A DNA stretch of 64,000 nucleotides from Cristatella mucedo (Eukaryota > Bryozoa > Phylactolaemata > Cristatellidae). Where the stretch lies: positions 15,042,001 through 15,106,000 of the forward strand of contig WPIO01000001.1 of the NCBI GenBank assembly GCA_009760855.2, read 5' to 3'. The translations under genes and the position numbers were made by a program. Position 1 is the first letter of the stretch, and every line of letters starts with the position of its first letter. The notes under the pieces are model-generated. The model saw nothing but the letters and a program-made list of their open reading frames with translations, was not told where the DNA came from and searched no databases. Below are positions 46,019 to 56,822 of the stretch, piece after piece.

Positions 46019-46945
46019 TTGGGATGGATGTCGTCGACGTCGAGTTGCTTATCTAAGAAATGGCACGACACGTATTGATATCCGCCTATAACATTGATAG
46101 TAAAGACTTCGGATATAAAGAACCGCTGCAATCTTTCTGAAGTAAGCCTTTTCTTACCCATACTTTTATTTAGGGAAGCCACAAATTTCGGCAACAATCT
46201 CTTCTTCTTTTAGTTCTATCGGGAAAATTCGAAAATTATACAAAACTAAACCTCATTTTTAGCAGTTTTTGTATAGCACTTTACCTGCTGGACGAAAACC
46301 AGGCGGGAATTAATCTTGTTCTCAAATGCGCGAAAGCTAATACTTTTTGGCCTGTTACAATGTTGAAAAAACTACAATGTACTCCAATGAACAATAATAT
46401 TTATCACGAAGATAGGCCATTTAGGTTTCGTGCAATTTATTGATTACCCAAATTATTTAGTGCAAACAATGGGTGATTATTTCATCTGTACTTTGGTTCG
46501 AACGGCTAAACATTCCATGGTCATTGCAATGTAGCGAATAAACCAAGCATGGCTTGTGCATCACCACTGCACACAGACCTGACAAGCATCAGGAAGGATG
46601 CTGGCCGCATGAAATGTTGCTCACATTTGGAGCCGATGCCGTGGTGTAGTTACTACAAAAGAAAGTTTAAGACTTGGTTTAAAAAAAGATGCATGCTATT
46701 TCGTAGTAGTCAACGGATTTTTACTCCACAGGCCGCAGGTGGATGGCGTGAAGTAAATATACAGCAGGAATGCGACATCCATACCAATGCGGTTGCTGGC
46801 TAGCTATGAGCACGTGGAAATGCGACTCGCATCTAGTGTGCTGGTCATTCACGGTCGAAGCAGTGAAGCATTCGGCTGAAATTATCCGCCGGGGCTGTAA
46901 TTCTCGGCTCCAGTCGGCTAGGAGAGCGCTCTTTTTCGTTATGAT
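46019..46945. other. 3' flank of UNC93 copy B
   Basis: 46470-46945 is homologous to 16740-17187 downstream of copy A. The rest was not recognised. The plus-strand TTTATT at 46436-46441 is a possible minus-strand AATAAA; the copy A site is not conserved. Confidence 0.45.
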
Positions 46946-46963
46946 CAAGCCACTTCAATGACC
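46946..46963 (-). CDS. UNC93-like copy B, terminal micro-exon 5
   Basis: The acceptor is CATTAATCAG|GTC, followed by ATT GAA GTG GCT TGA, giving VIEVA and stop. It is homologous in position and phase to copy A exon 5. Confidence 0.66.
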
Positions 46964-49900
46964 TGATTAATGAGAATAGCAGAAGCAAGGCTTCATCAAT
47001 GGAATTTCGTCAAGCTGTCAAGCGCGTGTCACTGCCTGCCCGTGATGGCGGCCGCTACTCACCGACGAGCTCCGCTTTAGCTCCGCTCTAGCTCCGCTCT
47101 TTCTGACGAGGCCTTCCAAGAGTAGGTAGGCTACGACTGCCGTGACATGCATGCCAATCACCGCGTACGTCTTTGCCTCCAATGTCACCCACTGAAAAGC
47201 AGTCGCCAATGCACCCATGCTAACACTGCTGCCGTGGATGAAACGAAAGATTGCATTTGACGACGGATACTGGTCTTGAAACAAGATTCCCTGCAATGCT
47301 AAAATTAAAATTCAATAAGCAGTTAAGTACAATTGAATGAAGGCTAGCCACTAATTTAGCCCAGAGTGCCCGAATATGCTGATCGAAACGATTATGTGCC
47401 GGCATCAGGTATCAAGGTCATCGGGTATCAAGGTCATCGGGTATCAAGGTCAGCAGATACGTGCAGAAAAATGTATTTAAAATGCTTCTTGCTGCGCAGC
47501 AGGCGTGACCTTAGCATGACTTCGGCAATGACTGCTTTACCTATTTTCCTAATAACCAAAATGGTTGATCATCGGTTGTACTACTCGTACAAAAGGTAGC
47601 TCATTTAAGGAAATGCAATGTTCCCTCACGCCTATTAATTTTTTCTTACCGCTTATCTGAGCCTCGAGAATTCCATCGGTGAAGCACCATAACATAACAG
47701 GCAGGAACAGCATAGCAGTCACTTCGCCTGTTGATGGAGTCCAAAGTAGCATGGTAATGTAGGCGCCACTCGCCAGCAGGCAGCCTGTAAGCAAAATAAG
47801 AAGGCAGAGTAAGTGTAGGCATGGCTATATCGTGCAGTCATACATCCAGTCCATATGCAAACAATTTCCTTTGAGCCTACTTATCCACGCTCTCCTCTGC
47901 CCACTCTTCACAGCCTTCATCCCGCCCGCGCTCCCATGTGGCGCCAACTAGACTGAGCATACAACGTGCTTATCTGCGGCTACTCCCTGCTGCTGCCAGC
48001 TTAACTTAACAGCGTGGGTCAACTGCCTTGCCCAGCACTCAGGCGCCTCTTCTGGCTTTGATCATGCTTCCCTTGCTGCATAAAGTAAGTTCTCCGAGGG
48101 CGGTATACAAAAGTATTATTATTGTTGTTATTCTTTGCTTCCAAGATCAGAGGGATCCTTAATTATGCTATTTGAATGCACGTGAGTCCGTGAATCCGTT
48201 CTGGCGAAATAAGTCGCCAATAATTAGCAAGTCGATACTGACCTATGGAAGGAGATCTCTGCAATGTGCATGTGTACGTCATTAGTTGTGACTCAGAAGT
48301 GCATTGAAAGACTGATATTGGTGCAGCGAACAGGATTTAGTGTATTGGAAGGGAAGACAGTGAAAGATTTCAAATCTAATTAATCTTCATAATTTTGATT
48401 AAAGATGCTCAAGTATGTCTATTCATCACTCAAACGGAAGTCTTACTATTTTGCTTGCCGATCAATAAGGGGAGAGCCTGCGAATTTTTATAGATCAGTT
48501 TCGTGATAAGTGCACTCTAGGGGTTGAAATTCAAATTCAAATTGAAATTTCATTGGATTACACGTTGTGAAAGCTTTTGGTTCTCATCTCCAACATGGCT
48601 GCTAGTAATAACAATAAAGATACATTGCTACAGCATCCTCGGAGTACTGTTCTCTTTGTAGGCACTGTAGTTCGCTTAGTTGTACGCTATTGCTCCTCTG
48701 CTATAACCGCTGGTGAACAGCTGTTGGAATCACCATCGAGAGGGGCCAGCGCACAGCTGTGGTCGGCCTGTGGTGATGTGACGTGGACACAGGCCGGTAA
48801 CCCACTGGTGAACAGATGGCTGATTCGTCATCAGGATCGGCCGAAGCCCCGCTGAGGTCCACCTCGGATGAATCATCGGGGTCGGCTAGGGGACAGCCGT
48901 GCGAGAGAAGAGAGAGGGCTCGAGTGTGAGAAGGGGGCGAAGGGAGTCGCGCGTCCCTCTACTCCGTGCGTCGCATAATAAACTGTTGGTGTTGGTCATC
49001 GGCTGGCTCTCTGCTGTGCGAACCGAATGACAGGCACTTTACACTTGCTGCAGCGGGCACATCCTTGGAGCGCCCAAGCATTTATTCCATTAAAATTTCC
49101 TAGCTTACGACGTTCCGAAGATAAGGGGCGCTCTTGATCGCTCCCGCGAACTGTTATTATTGCAACTGATCTTAAGATCCGTAACCATAACTCCTAGTGA
49201 AATCCGACTCAGTATCAAATTCATGCATGCAACCACGAGCCCTTTACACTGCGTTTTCAAAAAATTGTCAATCGCATTCACATTCCGTAATGTTAATATT
49301 CTGAAAACGTACTTTGTTTTGTTTTGGCTTTAAAAAGTACATGTTGTCATATCATCAATGTCGAGTGTAGTACGTCATCCGAAAAAACAGCAGCTTACTT
49401 ACATGAAATAATCACAGTTGGGCGTCCTAAGTAGTGAGTGCTGATGCCGCCGACGAAGGAGCCAACCACGCCTAAACTGGCTCCAACTAAAAACACTAGG
49501 CCGACTTTGCTAGCATCTGTGCTGCATGTGATGAAAGCCTGCAAATGAAAAACGAAAGTGCACTGTGGAGACAATGCCGTGGATTCGGTGGCCACAGTTA
49601 TCGGAGGATGGCTCTGACGATAAATGAGATGATTGAGCAGCAGATTAGTTTGCCTGTCCTACCAATGAGACGTCTTCTTTGATCGACAAGTCACTTGTCT
49701 CGCTTAAGGGCCACTAGGTCTGCACTGCAAGGCTTTATGTTCATATTAGGTGCGAGACTACGAAGTAACAGTGTCAACAAGGAATAGTCATAAGCCCCTT
49801 AGGTATTATGTACCCCCAGGGATCTTTGCTTATTTAATCTCTTTTCACAATGCATATTCTACCCCTTGCCGACGTCATTGCCTGCCGCAATCTAGGCTTA

Positions 49901-52900
49901 CATTCTTACGAGGACTTCCCAAAGCTTTAGCCTTGATCTCTTCTTGCCTGCAAGCACATTGGTCTGTTCTGACGGTATACTAAGTTAACAGCTAAGTTTC
50001 ATTACTGTGCTGGGCACTTGTTCAGGGATGGTCCAGGTTTGAGACATCTTGTTTAGCTCATCCGTAGACACAGACCGGGCAGGGTTTGAGACTTTGTAAG
50101 AAATCGATCGTGTAATACGAACGAAACACGTTGACGTGGGATCCTGATGAAAAAAGACCCATGGAACAGTATCAAGCAATCGCAAAAGTCTTAGCGAATT
50201 CCTGATATGCAGAAAACTTCTGCATGTTTTTAAAAGTTTAATATTTTTACAAATTCAGTTTAAATTTGTTAAAAAGCTTAATAGGTTGGTAAAATTATGG
50301 GAAGTTCAATTGAGTACATGCATTGATAAATCTAAGAGAGTCCAGATTTCAAAAATTGTTCACGGGAATTAACAAAATCGTGCCATCAATTGTTTGCATT
50401 ATTTTCGATTCATGTCAGTCCTTCGGTTTGGTATGCGGTGAGCCGAGATAGTTGTCTAGATAACGCGGTTGCTTTTCACCACCTCGATTATGAGGTCGTA
50501 GGTTCAAATCCAGCGGCGGGCGATTCTTTATCGCCGCTGCAAGCGGTGGTGATAAGCGTTGAAAGGTTCTTCTGTCGCTAGACAACAGAGACTGTTAAAT
50601 CATCTAGTATTTTCAAGTTTGAAATATCTTTAAGCCTTTGATGATTTCTGAGAATATTTCCGTCAAATTGTTGAGAAACGTAGTTAGAGATGGGGATAGT
50701 TGGTGCATTAAGTAAACATTCCTTTCACTGCTCAGACGGTAGTATACAATGTTATTTAAGAAAAGTGACTACGTCGGAAGTCAGACATTGCCCAGTACAC
50801 TTCAAGAAAAGTTTGCATATGTTTGCACCTACCAAGTGAACCAAGGGTGTAGCACGCACAACTTGTTAGAAATATATACGTTGCTAAGTCAAGTAAATCT
50901 AGTTTCCTACGTTCTGCTAGAGCCCATAAAGCACTATTAACACTACCTGCGAAAAACGTCGTCACGCTTTAAATGTATAGTATATATCTACTAATTATAG
51001 CAATTATATTATAGCTTAGTCCGTCAGGCCGAAAGTTGGCACACTTGCCTCACGTGGCTGCTTTCTCCCAGAAATGCGAGCTGCTAAAGGAGCAATAATT
51101 CTATTTTTAGCAAGGAGCTCATTCATTAATAGATTTAGTGACCACTTTCATATCTACGAGATTGCTGAGACAAAGAACTTGCCTCTGTAAAATTAAAGTA
51201 AAGTATGGTCAGCTAATTTAACAGTCTGGTTAATTTAGTGACAGAAGAGACGAAGAACAGCTATCGCCACCGAATGCAGTGGAAATAAAGATTTGCCTGC
51301 TGCAGTACTCGAACTCATCCTCTCTGTAAAGAAGTGCACGAACCAAACCCCTAGGGTAAGACAGGGACAAGATCCGAGAAATCCATACCCTGCTGTTCAT
51401 AATCTACGACAGGGGGTGCGTACTGGTGGCGCTTGACTTGCCTGGCTTTGCTGAGAGCATGAAAATGTGTTGGCCTGTGACGTCACCCCTATGCTCTGTT
51501 ATATCATTTTAAAGTCAAATTTAAAGACAGATTTCTGGAAGACTCGAAAAAGAGGTGCGTAGAGAGGTACGTGCGTACCATAATCTTAAATCACCCAGTC
51601 CTGCATTTACAAGCCGTAACGGGTAGGCTGGGCTGACTCCTGGAGCTTAATCCTGAAAATTCGAGACCCAGCCAAACTACTTGATATGTAGGGTTTATAT
51701 TTAGAATTGACAGCGCTATAACAGTGTTTGCATATCGGCTGCAAATCCAGCGACCTGCTAAGCGGAAAGTTAAAAAGCAGTCGCTAAGCAGAAGATGCAA
51801 ACGTGTAGGGGATGCATACCTGAGCGTAGTCACCAAACATAAGGCTTCCACTGAAACCGTAGTAAGCAAACGTGGGTACGAGTAGCAGCATTCGAGAGTC
51901 GATGCTTATTTTGAGCACGTCCCTGAGGCTTACAAGAACGTTCCTCGGCCCAGTCACTGTGTCGAGCTTCTTGAGCTTGAAAGCGCTCAGGAACACTGCG
52001 ACTCCTGCCACTACCGCCGTCACAGAAACCAGGGCATACTTGTGCTCCGTTGCTATAGCAACTGGCCCAGCACTGGAAGCAAAGTTGAATACAATTCCGC
52101 ACACTGGATAGGCGTCATGCACGTAGTAAGCCGGTGTAATGTTTGCTGTTGTGCCGGTGCTCCTCTCGGCCAGCGTGCGTGTTGCCATCGAAAGCTGCTC
52201 TTCCCCGGGAAAGCTCGACTGAAGTATGGCAAATGAGAGGCCATTTCCAATGGCATTCGACACCAGGTATATGGCATGCATAAGCATATTCAACCGGTCG
52301 ATCGCTTTACTTAGTGGAAGGGCCGCTACGACCGAAAATGTCGAGGCTACGTCGATCAAGTACAAACCCTGTACAGACCATATCAGGCCGATTCCAAAAC
52401 CTTGCACGAGCGCTGCCGGTAGGATGACGTAGTTCACTGCGTGGAAGTTAGACAGTGCGAACAATAAGTAGGACACCGTCGCGCACACGATCGTATTTTT
52501 CGGCCCTATCATGTGCATAATCGGATAGCTGCAGACGGCACCTAGCCAGGGCAGTGCATACAGGCAAGCCAATGTCACCAGGCCGAGCGACGGATCTTTA
52601 GCCAGGCTTCCCTGTACATTTCGCAGCGAATAGAAGGGTAGATACGCGAAGAAGAAGATCAGTCCCATTATTACGGTACTCTTGTAGCAAGAGCGACTGA
52701 CGGATTTCGTGCCTGTAGGGAGGACGTCGCCGGAAGGCACTGGCGATGCGGGTGTGGCCGTATCCCAGGGGGCCGGCACTGACTCTCTGATGGCGTTCAC
52801 GTCGGCCGCCTCTTCGTCGATGTGAGGCAGCCGGCCATCCGTCACAACCTCGGTCACAAATCGTAGCTTTAGTGTGTCCATATCGCCTGAGTAGCTTCCG

Positions 52901-53031
52901 TCCCAAACCTTCACGGAGTCGGGTACAGTGGTCACCGAGCTCGTATCGTTAGATATGCTGGCGATGCCCAAAGACAGTTGGCTCTCAACGCACATCGAAG
53001 CAGACGGCAAGCACGAAGACGGAACACTCAT
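46946..53031 (-). CDS. UNC93-like 12-TM membrane protein, copy B (5 coding exons)
   Basis: Reconstructed CDS: 53031-51820, 49538-49403, 47784-47650, 47298-47063, 46963-46946 (1737 nt, 578 aa), GT-AG introns throughout, ending TGA. The helices are nearly those of copy A: SLRNVQGSLAKDPSLGLVTL, then LPAALVQGFGIGLIWSVQGL. The hydrophilic N-tail is 16 residues shorter in exon 1. The big loop between TM5 and TM6 has lost most cysteines and the NST/NCT sequons of copy A and keeps one NIT. Exon 4 carries a 12-bp triplication near its end. Introns (2.3 kb, 1.6 kb, 351 bp, 99 bp) are much shorter than in copy A because fewer transposons entered. ATG at 53031 is the first in-frame Met; the frame upstream is open to a stop near 53270 without another ATG, so a spliced 5' exon is possible. 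A transport, chaperone or channel-regulator role is inferred from the family. Confidence 0.8.
47063..47298 (-). CDS. UNC93-like copy B, exon 4 (TM11-TM12)
   Basis: The acceptor is AATTTTAG|CA and the donor CGTCG|GTGAGT. The exon is 236 nt, 12 nt longer than in copy A, because an AGCGGAGCT-type 12-bp unit is present three times after EGLVRK. The reading frame is kept. Confidence 0.8.
47409..47453. repeat. 16-bp tandem repeat in intron 3 of copy B
   Basis: GTATCAAGGTCATCGG occurs twice, plus a partial third unit, in the 351-bp intron. It partly explains why this intron is longer than in copy A. Confidence 0.85.
47650..47784 (-). CDS. UNC93-like copy B, exon 3 (TM9-TM10)
   Basis: The acceptor is GCTTACAG|GC and the donor AGCG|GTAAGA. 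The exon is 135 nt and encodes CLLASGAYITMLLWTPSTG through to FTDGILEAQIS, nearly identical to copy A. Confidence 0.82.
48058..48130 (+). mobile_element. L2 3' tail in intron 2 of copy B
   Basis: CATGCTTCCCTTGCTGCATA, AGTTCTCCGAGGGCGGTATA and a TTATTATTG end match the L2 terminus. The middle is shortened. Confidence 0.6.
48690..49033 (+). mobile_element. LTR-2 (likely solo LTR) in intron 2 of copy B
   Basis: It shares GGACACAGGCCGGTAA, ATAATAAACTGTTGGTG (polyadenylation signal region) and CGGCTGGCTCTCTGCTGTGC with the LTR at 26930-27268. No internal region follows. Confidence 0.6.
49403..49538 (-). CDS. UNC93-like copy B, exon 2 (TM8)
   Basis: The acceptor is CATTTGCAG|GCT and the donor TCAT|GTAAGT. 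The exon is 136 nt and encodes AFITCSTDASKVGLVFLVGA through to HYLGRPTVIIS. Confidence 0.82.
49600..51800. other. Intron 1 of copy B
   Basis: Contains a SINE-1 copy (50437-50615) and an older SINE-1 fragment (51260-51360) shared with copy A. The rest holds nothing recognised. Confidence 0.6.
50437..50615 (+). mobile_element. tRNA-derived SINE-1
   Basis: Head GGTGAGCCGAGATAGTTGTC, box B GGTTCAAATCC, then GGCGATTCTTTATCGCCGCT and GCGGTGGTGATA and the GACAACAGAGACTGTTAAAT end. It lies in the sense opposite to UNC93 copy B. Confidence 0.8.
51820..53031 (-). CDS. UNC93-like copy B, exon 1 (N-terminal tail, TM1-TM7)
   Basis: 404 codons end GDYAQ at donor CAG|GTATGC, identical in position and phase to copy A. 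In this frame 53037 is GTG, so ATG at 53031 is the better start. An acceptor-like TCTATTCACAG lies at 53205-53215. Confidence 0.82.
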
Positions 53032-53481
53032 CGCCACAATACCGGAGACTGGGTGGTAAGTGGAGCTCGATACATGGCTGACACTTTGTACGTCTGCTGC
53101 ACCTTCATTATGCCCACCTTCGAGCCAGTAGCCATCGCCAGCGCCACAGGCTGACGGCGATCCAACCTGGGCTTCGGCTTTGCCGCTCCGACTGGCGTTT
53201 CCTCCTGTGAATAGAAAGTGTGGATGCTGCAGAGCGCCAGCGGCTCTCGATTAGTACCAGCAGCAGCATCCATGCAGCAGTAAGAAGTATGCACCCGAGT
53301 ACCCTAAATGAGCGCTTTGTGTAGCTTTTGAAGGACTTGCCTCGTATGCCTTCAGCCTTTAGATTTAATCGTTGTGGTTTATTCTAACGATGTTATGTGC
53401 CGTCCCTTCCAGCCAATGACAGCTGTTGCTAGACAGTAACTGCTGGGACATCTTAAAAGAAGCCTTCTTCTAGGGGACCTT

Positions 53482-53519
53482 GCATGCAGACCTTTCTTCT
53501 CAAAGAAAGGTCGGCATGC
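53482..53519. other. Inverted repeat, ~16-bp stem
   Basis: GCATGC-A-GACCTTTCTT pairs with AAGAAAGGTC-G-GCATGC around a 4-nt loop. Confidence 0.8.
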
Positions 53520-53655
53520 GGTGGCTCATTAACGGAGACCCGAGCACAAGGCTACTTACCCACTATCTTCAATAACATGTAATTATAGAGCTGAATTTGT
53601 TTGATGTGGGCATCTCCTCAATGACGCGACCAAGGTATCGGTACTCTAATCAACT

Positions 53656-53700
53656 GATTCTGCTGATCATACTGCATACTGCTACATGATCAGCAGAATC
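53656..53700. other. Perfect 15-bp inverted repeat
   Basis: GATTCTGCTGATCAT and ATGATCAGCAGAATC flank a 15-nt loop. Each arm contains TGATCA. Confidence 0.85.
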
Positions 53701-54149
53701 CCGCATGCCTGCAGGATTCTAGAGCTGCAGAGCTGCAAACAATCCGCTACATGGCTTTGGTTCACTCAACTAATTCTTTGCGAAAGAAAGCTTTACAGCT
53801 CCACCAATAGGCTTTCACGCCCACAACCTTGTCCCAAACAACTTAAAGAAATCTGCCGTCCCAAGTAAAAACAATCCCACTGCTTTCTACAAAGCCCGGC
53901 GTTCGGAATCGAATAGGTTGAGTCTGTTTTTAATGCAGGCGTGAGCGGCGTTCACGCTAGTGTATCTAGCGATCTCTGCGTCACGATTCCAAGCCGGCTC
54001 CGTATCTGCTTCGTCCCAAACTGCAGACGTGTAACCAGTATTAGCACGATGTCAATCATAGGAGGACTCGAAGCAGTATCTCTCTGCTCCTAGCCACGCT
54101 CACCAGTCCATTTTCTAGCCATGAGAAAATTGTTCCTTTTTTTGGAGTA

Positions 54150-54226
54150 CATGTCAAGTGCCTAGAAAGAGGTTTTTCTAAGAATACTCTTGATATTTAT
54201 TATCATTATTATTATCATCATTATTC
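54150..54226 (+). mobile_element. L2-type 3' tail
   Basis: CAAGTGCCTAGAAAGAGG followed by a TTATTATCATTATTATT run, at the left edge of R-C. Confidence 0.55.
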
Positions 54227-54599
54227 ACCCGACCCTAAACATTCTATCAAGGATGGTACTAGACTGTTGCAAATCAACTTCGTAGCCATTTAACGGAACG
54301 TTCTTTTTAAACTTTTCCTTTAGCTATCAGCTTAAATCAAGTTTAAAGCTATTTTAACAGCTGATATTTGGAAAATTGAAGTAAAAACTTTCAAAAGGGT
54401 TAAAGCCTTCAGCTCTGCGAGAATGGCTTTCATCAGAGAATGCATATAGATGCACTATGCTGAAGTTTGTACCCGCACCGCTCGGCGCCTCTCTTACTAA
54501 CCTTCTAAGGCATGCTTTATTGAGGAACTCCTGAAAAAAAGCTCCTAAGAAAACGGCCTGTCTGGCCGAGTTGAAAATTTTTTCCCCTCTTTTTTTTAC

Positions 54600-55800
54600 A
54601 AAACAGCTTAAATCTGCGACTGACTAGCCGCTCGGTCAGCTGTTCAGGAGTGTCAATGTCAGGAGTTACGGGGGCCACCCAAAAGGGCTGCCACGTTCTC
54701 ACTGAGGAGAAGTAAAAGCTGAGAAGTTACTGCTCAGTTGGAGCCACTGCGGTCCCGTGCTAGAGCCATTACGAACAGACTGTCTAAATGGATACACCCG
54801 AGCCACTCGCCAAGGTTTAGGGACCTCTTAGTCGTCACTTTTTAACAGCCACCCGGGCATGCGTGTTGTCGTTTAGTGCTCAATCTGGTAGCGAAACCTC
54901 TTCTTCAGTGTATGTCTTTGCCAGGCTTCACGAGCTCTTTCGCCGGTTGAACACACCGGTCAGGCTACCAGATGGGCTACCGATTCTCACCTCTAGAATG
55001 CTAGTTCACTGTGCAATAAATCATTACTTGTGGCCAGCAGATACCGGAAGACGCTCTTGACGTTTTCTCTGCTACTGAGACCTGGCGGAAGTCGATCTGC
55101 TTAGGCATTACCGAAGCTACCCAATGTGGTTTCTCTATTCTCATGTTCCAAGATCTTGGATACTTGGTGGGGGGTGGATAAGCCATTTTTGCCCGAACCT
55201 CTTTACCTAAAAGCGTTTCTCGGTACCAGCTATAAAAAATTTTGAATGCTACTTTTTTTCTGCGCAGCTAGAGTTAATTTATAGATGGTGGCAGTAACTT
55301 GACGTCCACCATGTAAGTATCCTAATTTCAACATTATCTTTTCTGACTTGGTCGCACTTTTACGCTCTAGGAATCGCCCACTTGCCATTCAGGGTTACTT
55401 AAATATCCATTTTGATAGCCCATCCCTTCCGATGTGCTCTGGAATGCTTTGTGCACAATCTGAGTCGTTCTGTCTCACCCCCAAGCTCTCACGCTCAAGC
55501 CATTACACGTAGAAAATGCTACACCCGGTTTCGAGAGTCTTTTAGCGTTCACTTTCACCACATCTGCACATTATTTAAATTTAATTATTCCTGAAAGCGG
55601 TTCGATTTTGGTATGAAAACATGTAAGTCAAGATACCTGAAGTCTCTTCACACGGATGATATGGGCAACAGTGTCCTCTGCCCGTTTGCTTACTCTCCTT
55701 CCGACCTCTCATTCTTAATGCTGTGTGACAGAACGAGGCTAGTCAACGTCCTAGATGACCTTGCACGTTACTTGGCTAATTGACAGGTCCATCCCTGCCC
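54600..55800 (+). mobile_element. Decayed LINE, endonuclease-domain region (in R-C)
   Basis: The best preserved of the three: frames give DVFSATETWRKS (55058-55095) and LNIHFDSPS (55400-55430), both recognisable as endonuclease motifs. It is not functional. Confidence 0.55.
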
Positions 55801-56639
55801 GGAATCCCTCTTGAGTACCACTGACTTAAAAAGCGTAGAACATTAGAAGTAAGCTTGAAAATCCGCCACAAAGTCGGGACTCTGCCCACCGCTTGTCATT
55901 TGAGGACTATTCTAAGCGTAATCAATTAATTTAACTACAGTTTGTTCCAATTTAGTCGAGTCTCAGAATTAAAACCATAAAGTTAGCTCAAGGTAAATCC
56001 AATCCGGTCAGCTTTCTTTCCCTTTGCCCGGTGCCTTGTCTTGCTAATGTTCCGGAAAGTCTTGCCCACGTACCTTTGCGTGATTTGGTACTTATGTTAG
56101 CCAGAGGTTACACTAACCGGTGGTGGTTAAATTCTTTCTGTTTGCCTTAGCATACTTAATTTTGAATTTTCGAAACCTTGCGTTTCACTAACTTCATGTT
56201 CTATGCAAATGTGATTATCGTTAAGTGTTAATGTCTACTATGGCCCATCTTACCGACCGCTCAAAACCAGCTTATTACCCTTCGCTCCCTACGCTGACTC
56301 AGCAGGGCAATTCCAGAGAAAACAGCTGCTGCCTGGTCATTCATTAAAAAGCTTACCCTAGATCTGGATACACTGCTTTTTGTGGTTGCAGACTCGGATT
56401 ATGCTCGCCGAAGACTAATCTTGCAATCTTGATTGCTGTTTCAGTGCGAGGATATTTATTCACATCGATGCTAGGAAGCTCGTATTGGCGCCAGCTAAAA
56501 TGAGTCTGGCAATTCCGAGGCCACCTACATGGCGGGCATGTGCGATGCTCAACTTCAAGCATCCTTATCCTCCTTAGGGGGAAACAGTCAGAAGCAGCAT
56601 CGCGTCAAATGCTCTTCGAACCCACTATAAATATATTAG

Positions 56640-56800
56640 CTGGTTTACCAGCCTCATTTATATAGCGGTATAAGAGCCGTAATTGCTCTCACCGCTGCTC
56701 GTGGTTGGCAATAAAGGATATCCCACTGCGGGATTTGAACCCACCACCTAGGGCGTGAAGAGCGACCACCTTACCACCTGGGTTATCGAGGCCTATGCAT
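56640..56800 (-). mobile_element. tRNA-derived SINE-1, diverged
   Basis: Minus-strand box B GGTTCAAATCC and body GCTATATAAATGAGGC. The palindrome between the boxes is altered. Confidence 0.7.
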
Positions 56801-56822
56801 GAAAGCATGCCTCTTTGGGCAT

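Larger units (their letters stand above)
53205..54149. other. Upstream flank of UNC93 copy B
   Basis: Expected to hold the promoter or 5' exon of copy B, but none was recognised. It contains two strong inverted repeats (53482-53519 and 53656-53700). Confidence 0.4.

Noticed and set aside
50749-50940. 63-codon frame in intron 1 of UNC93 copy B as a nested gene
   Set aside because: Short, no motif, no counterpart in copy A.
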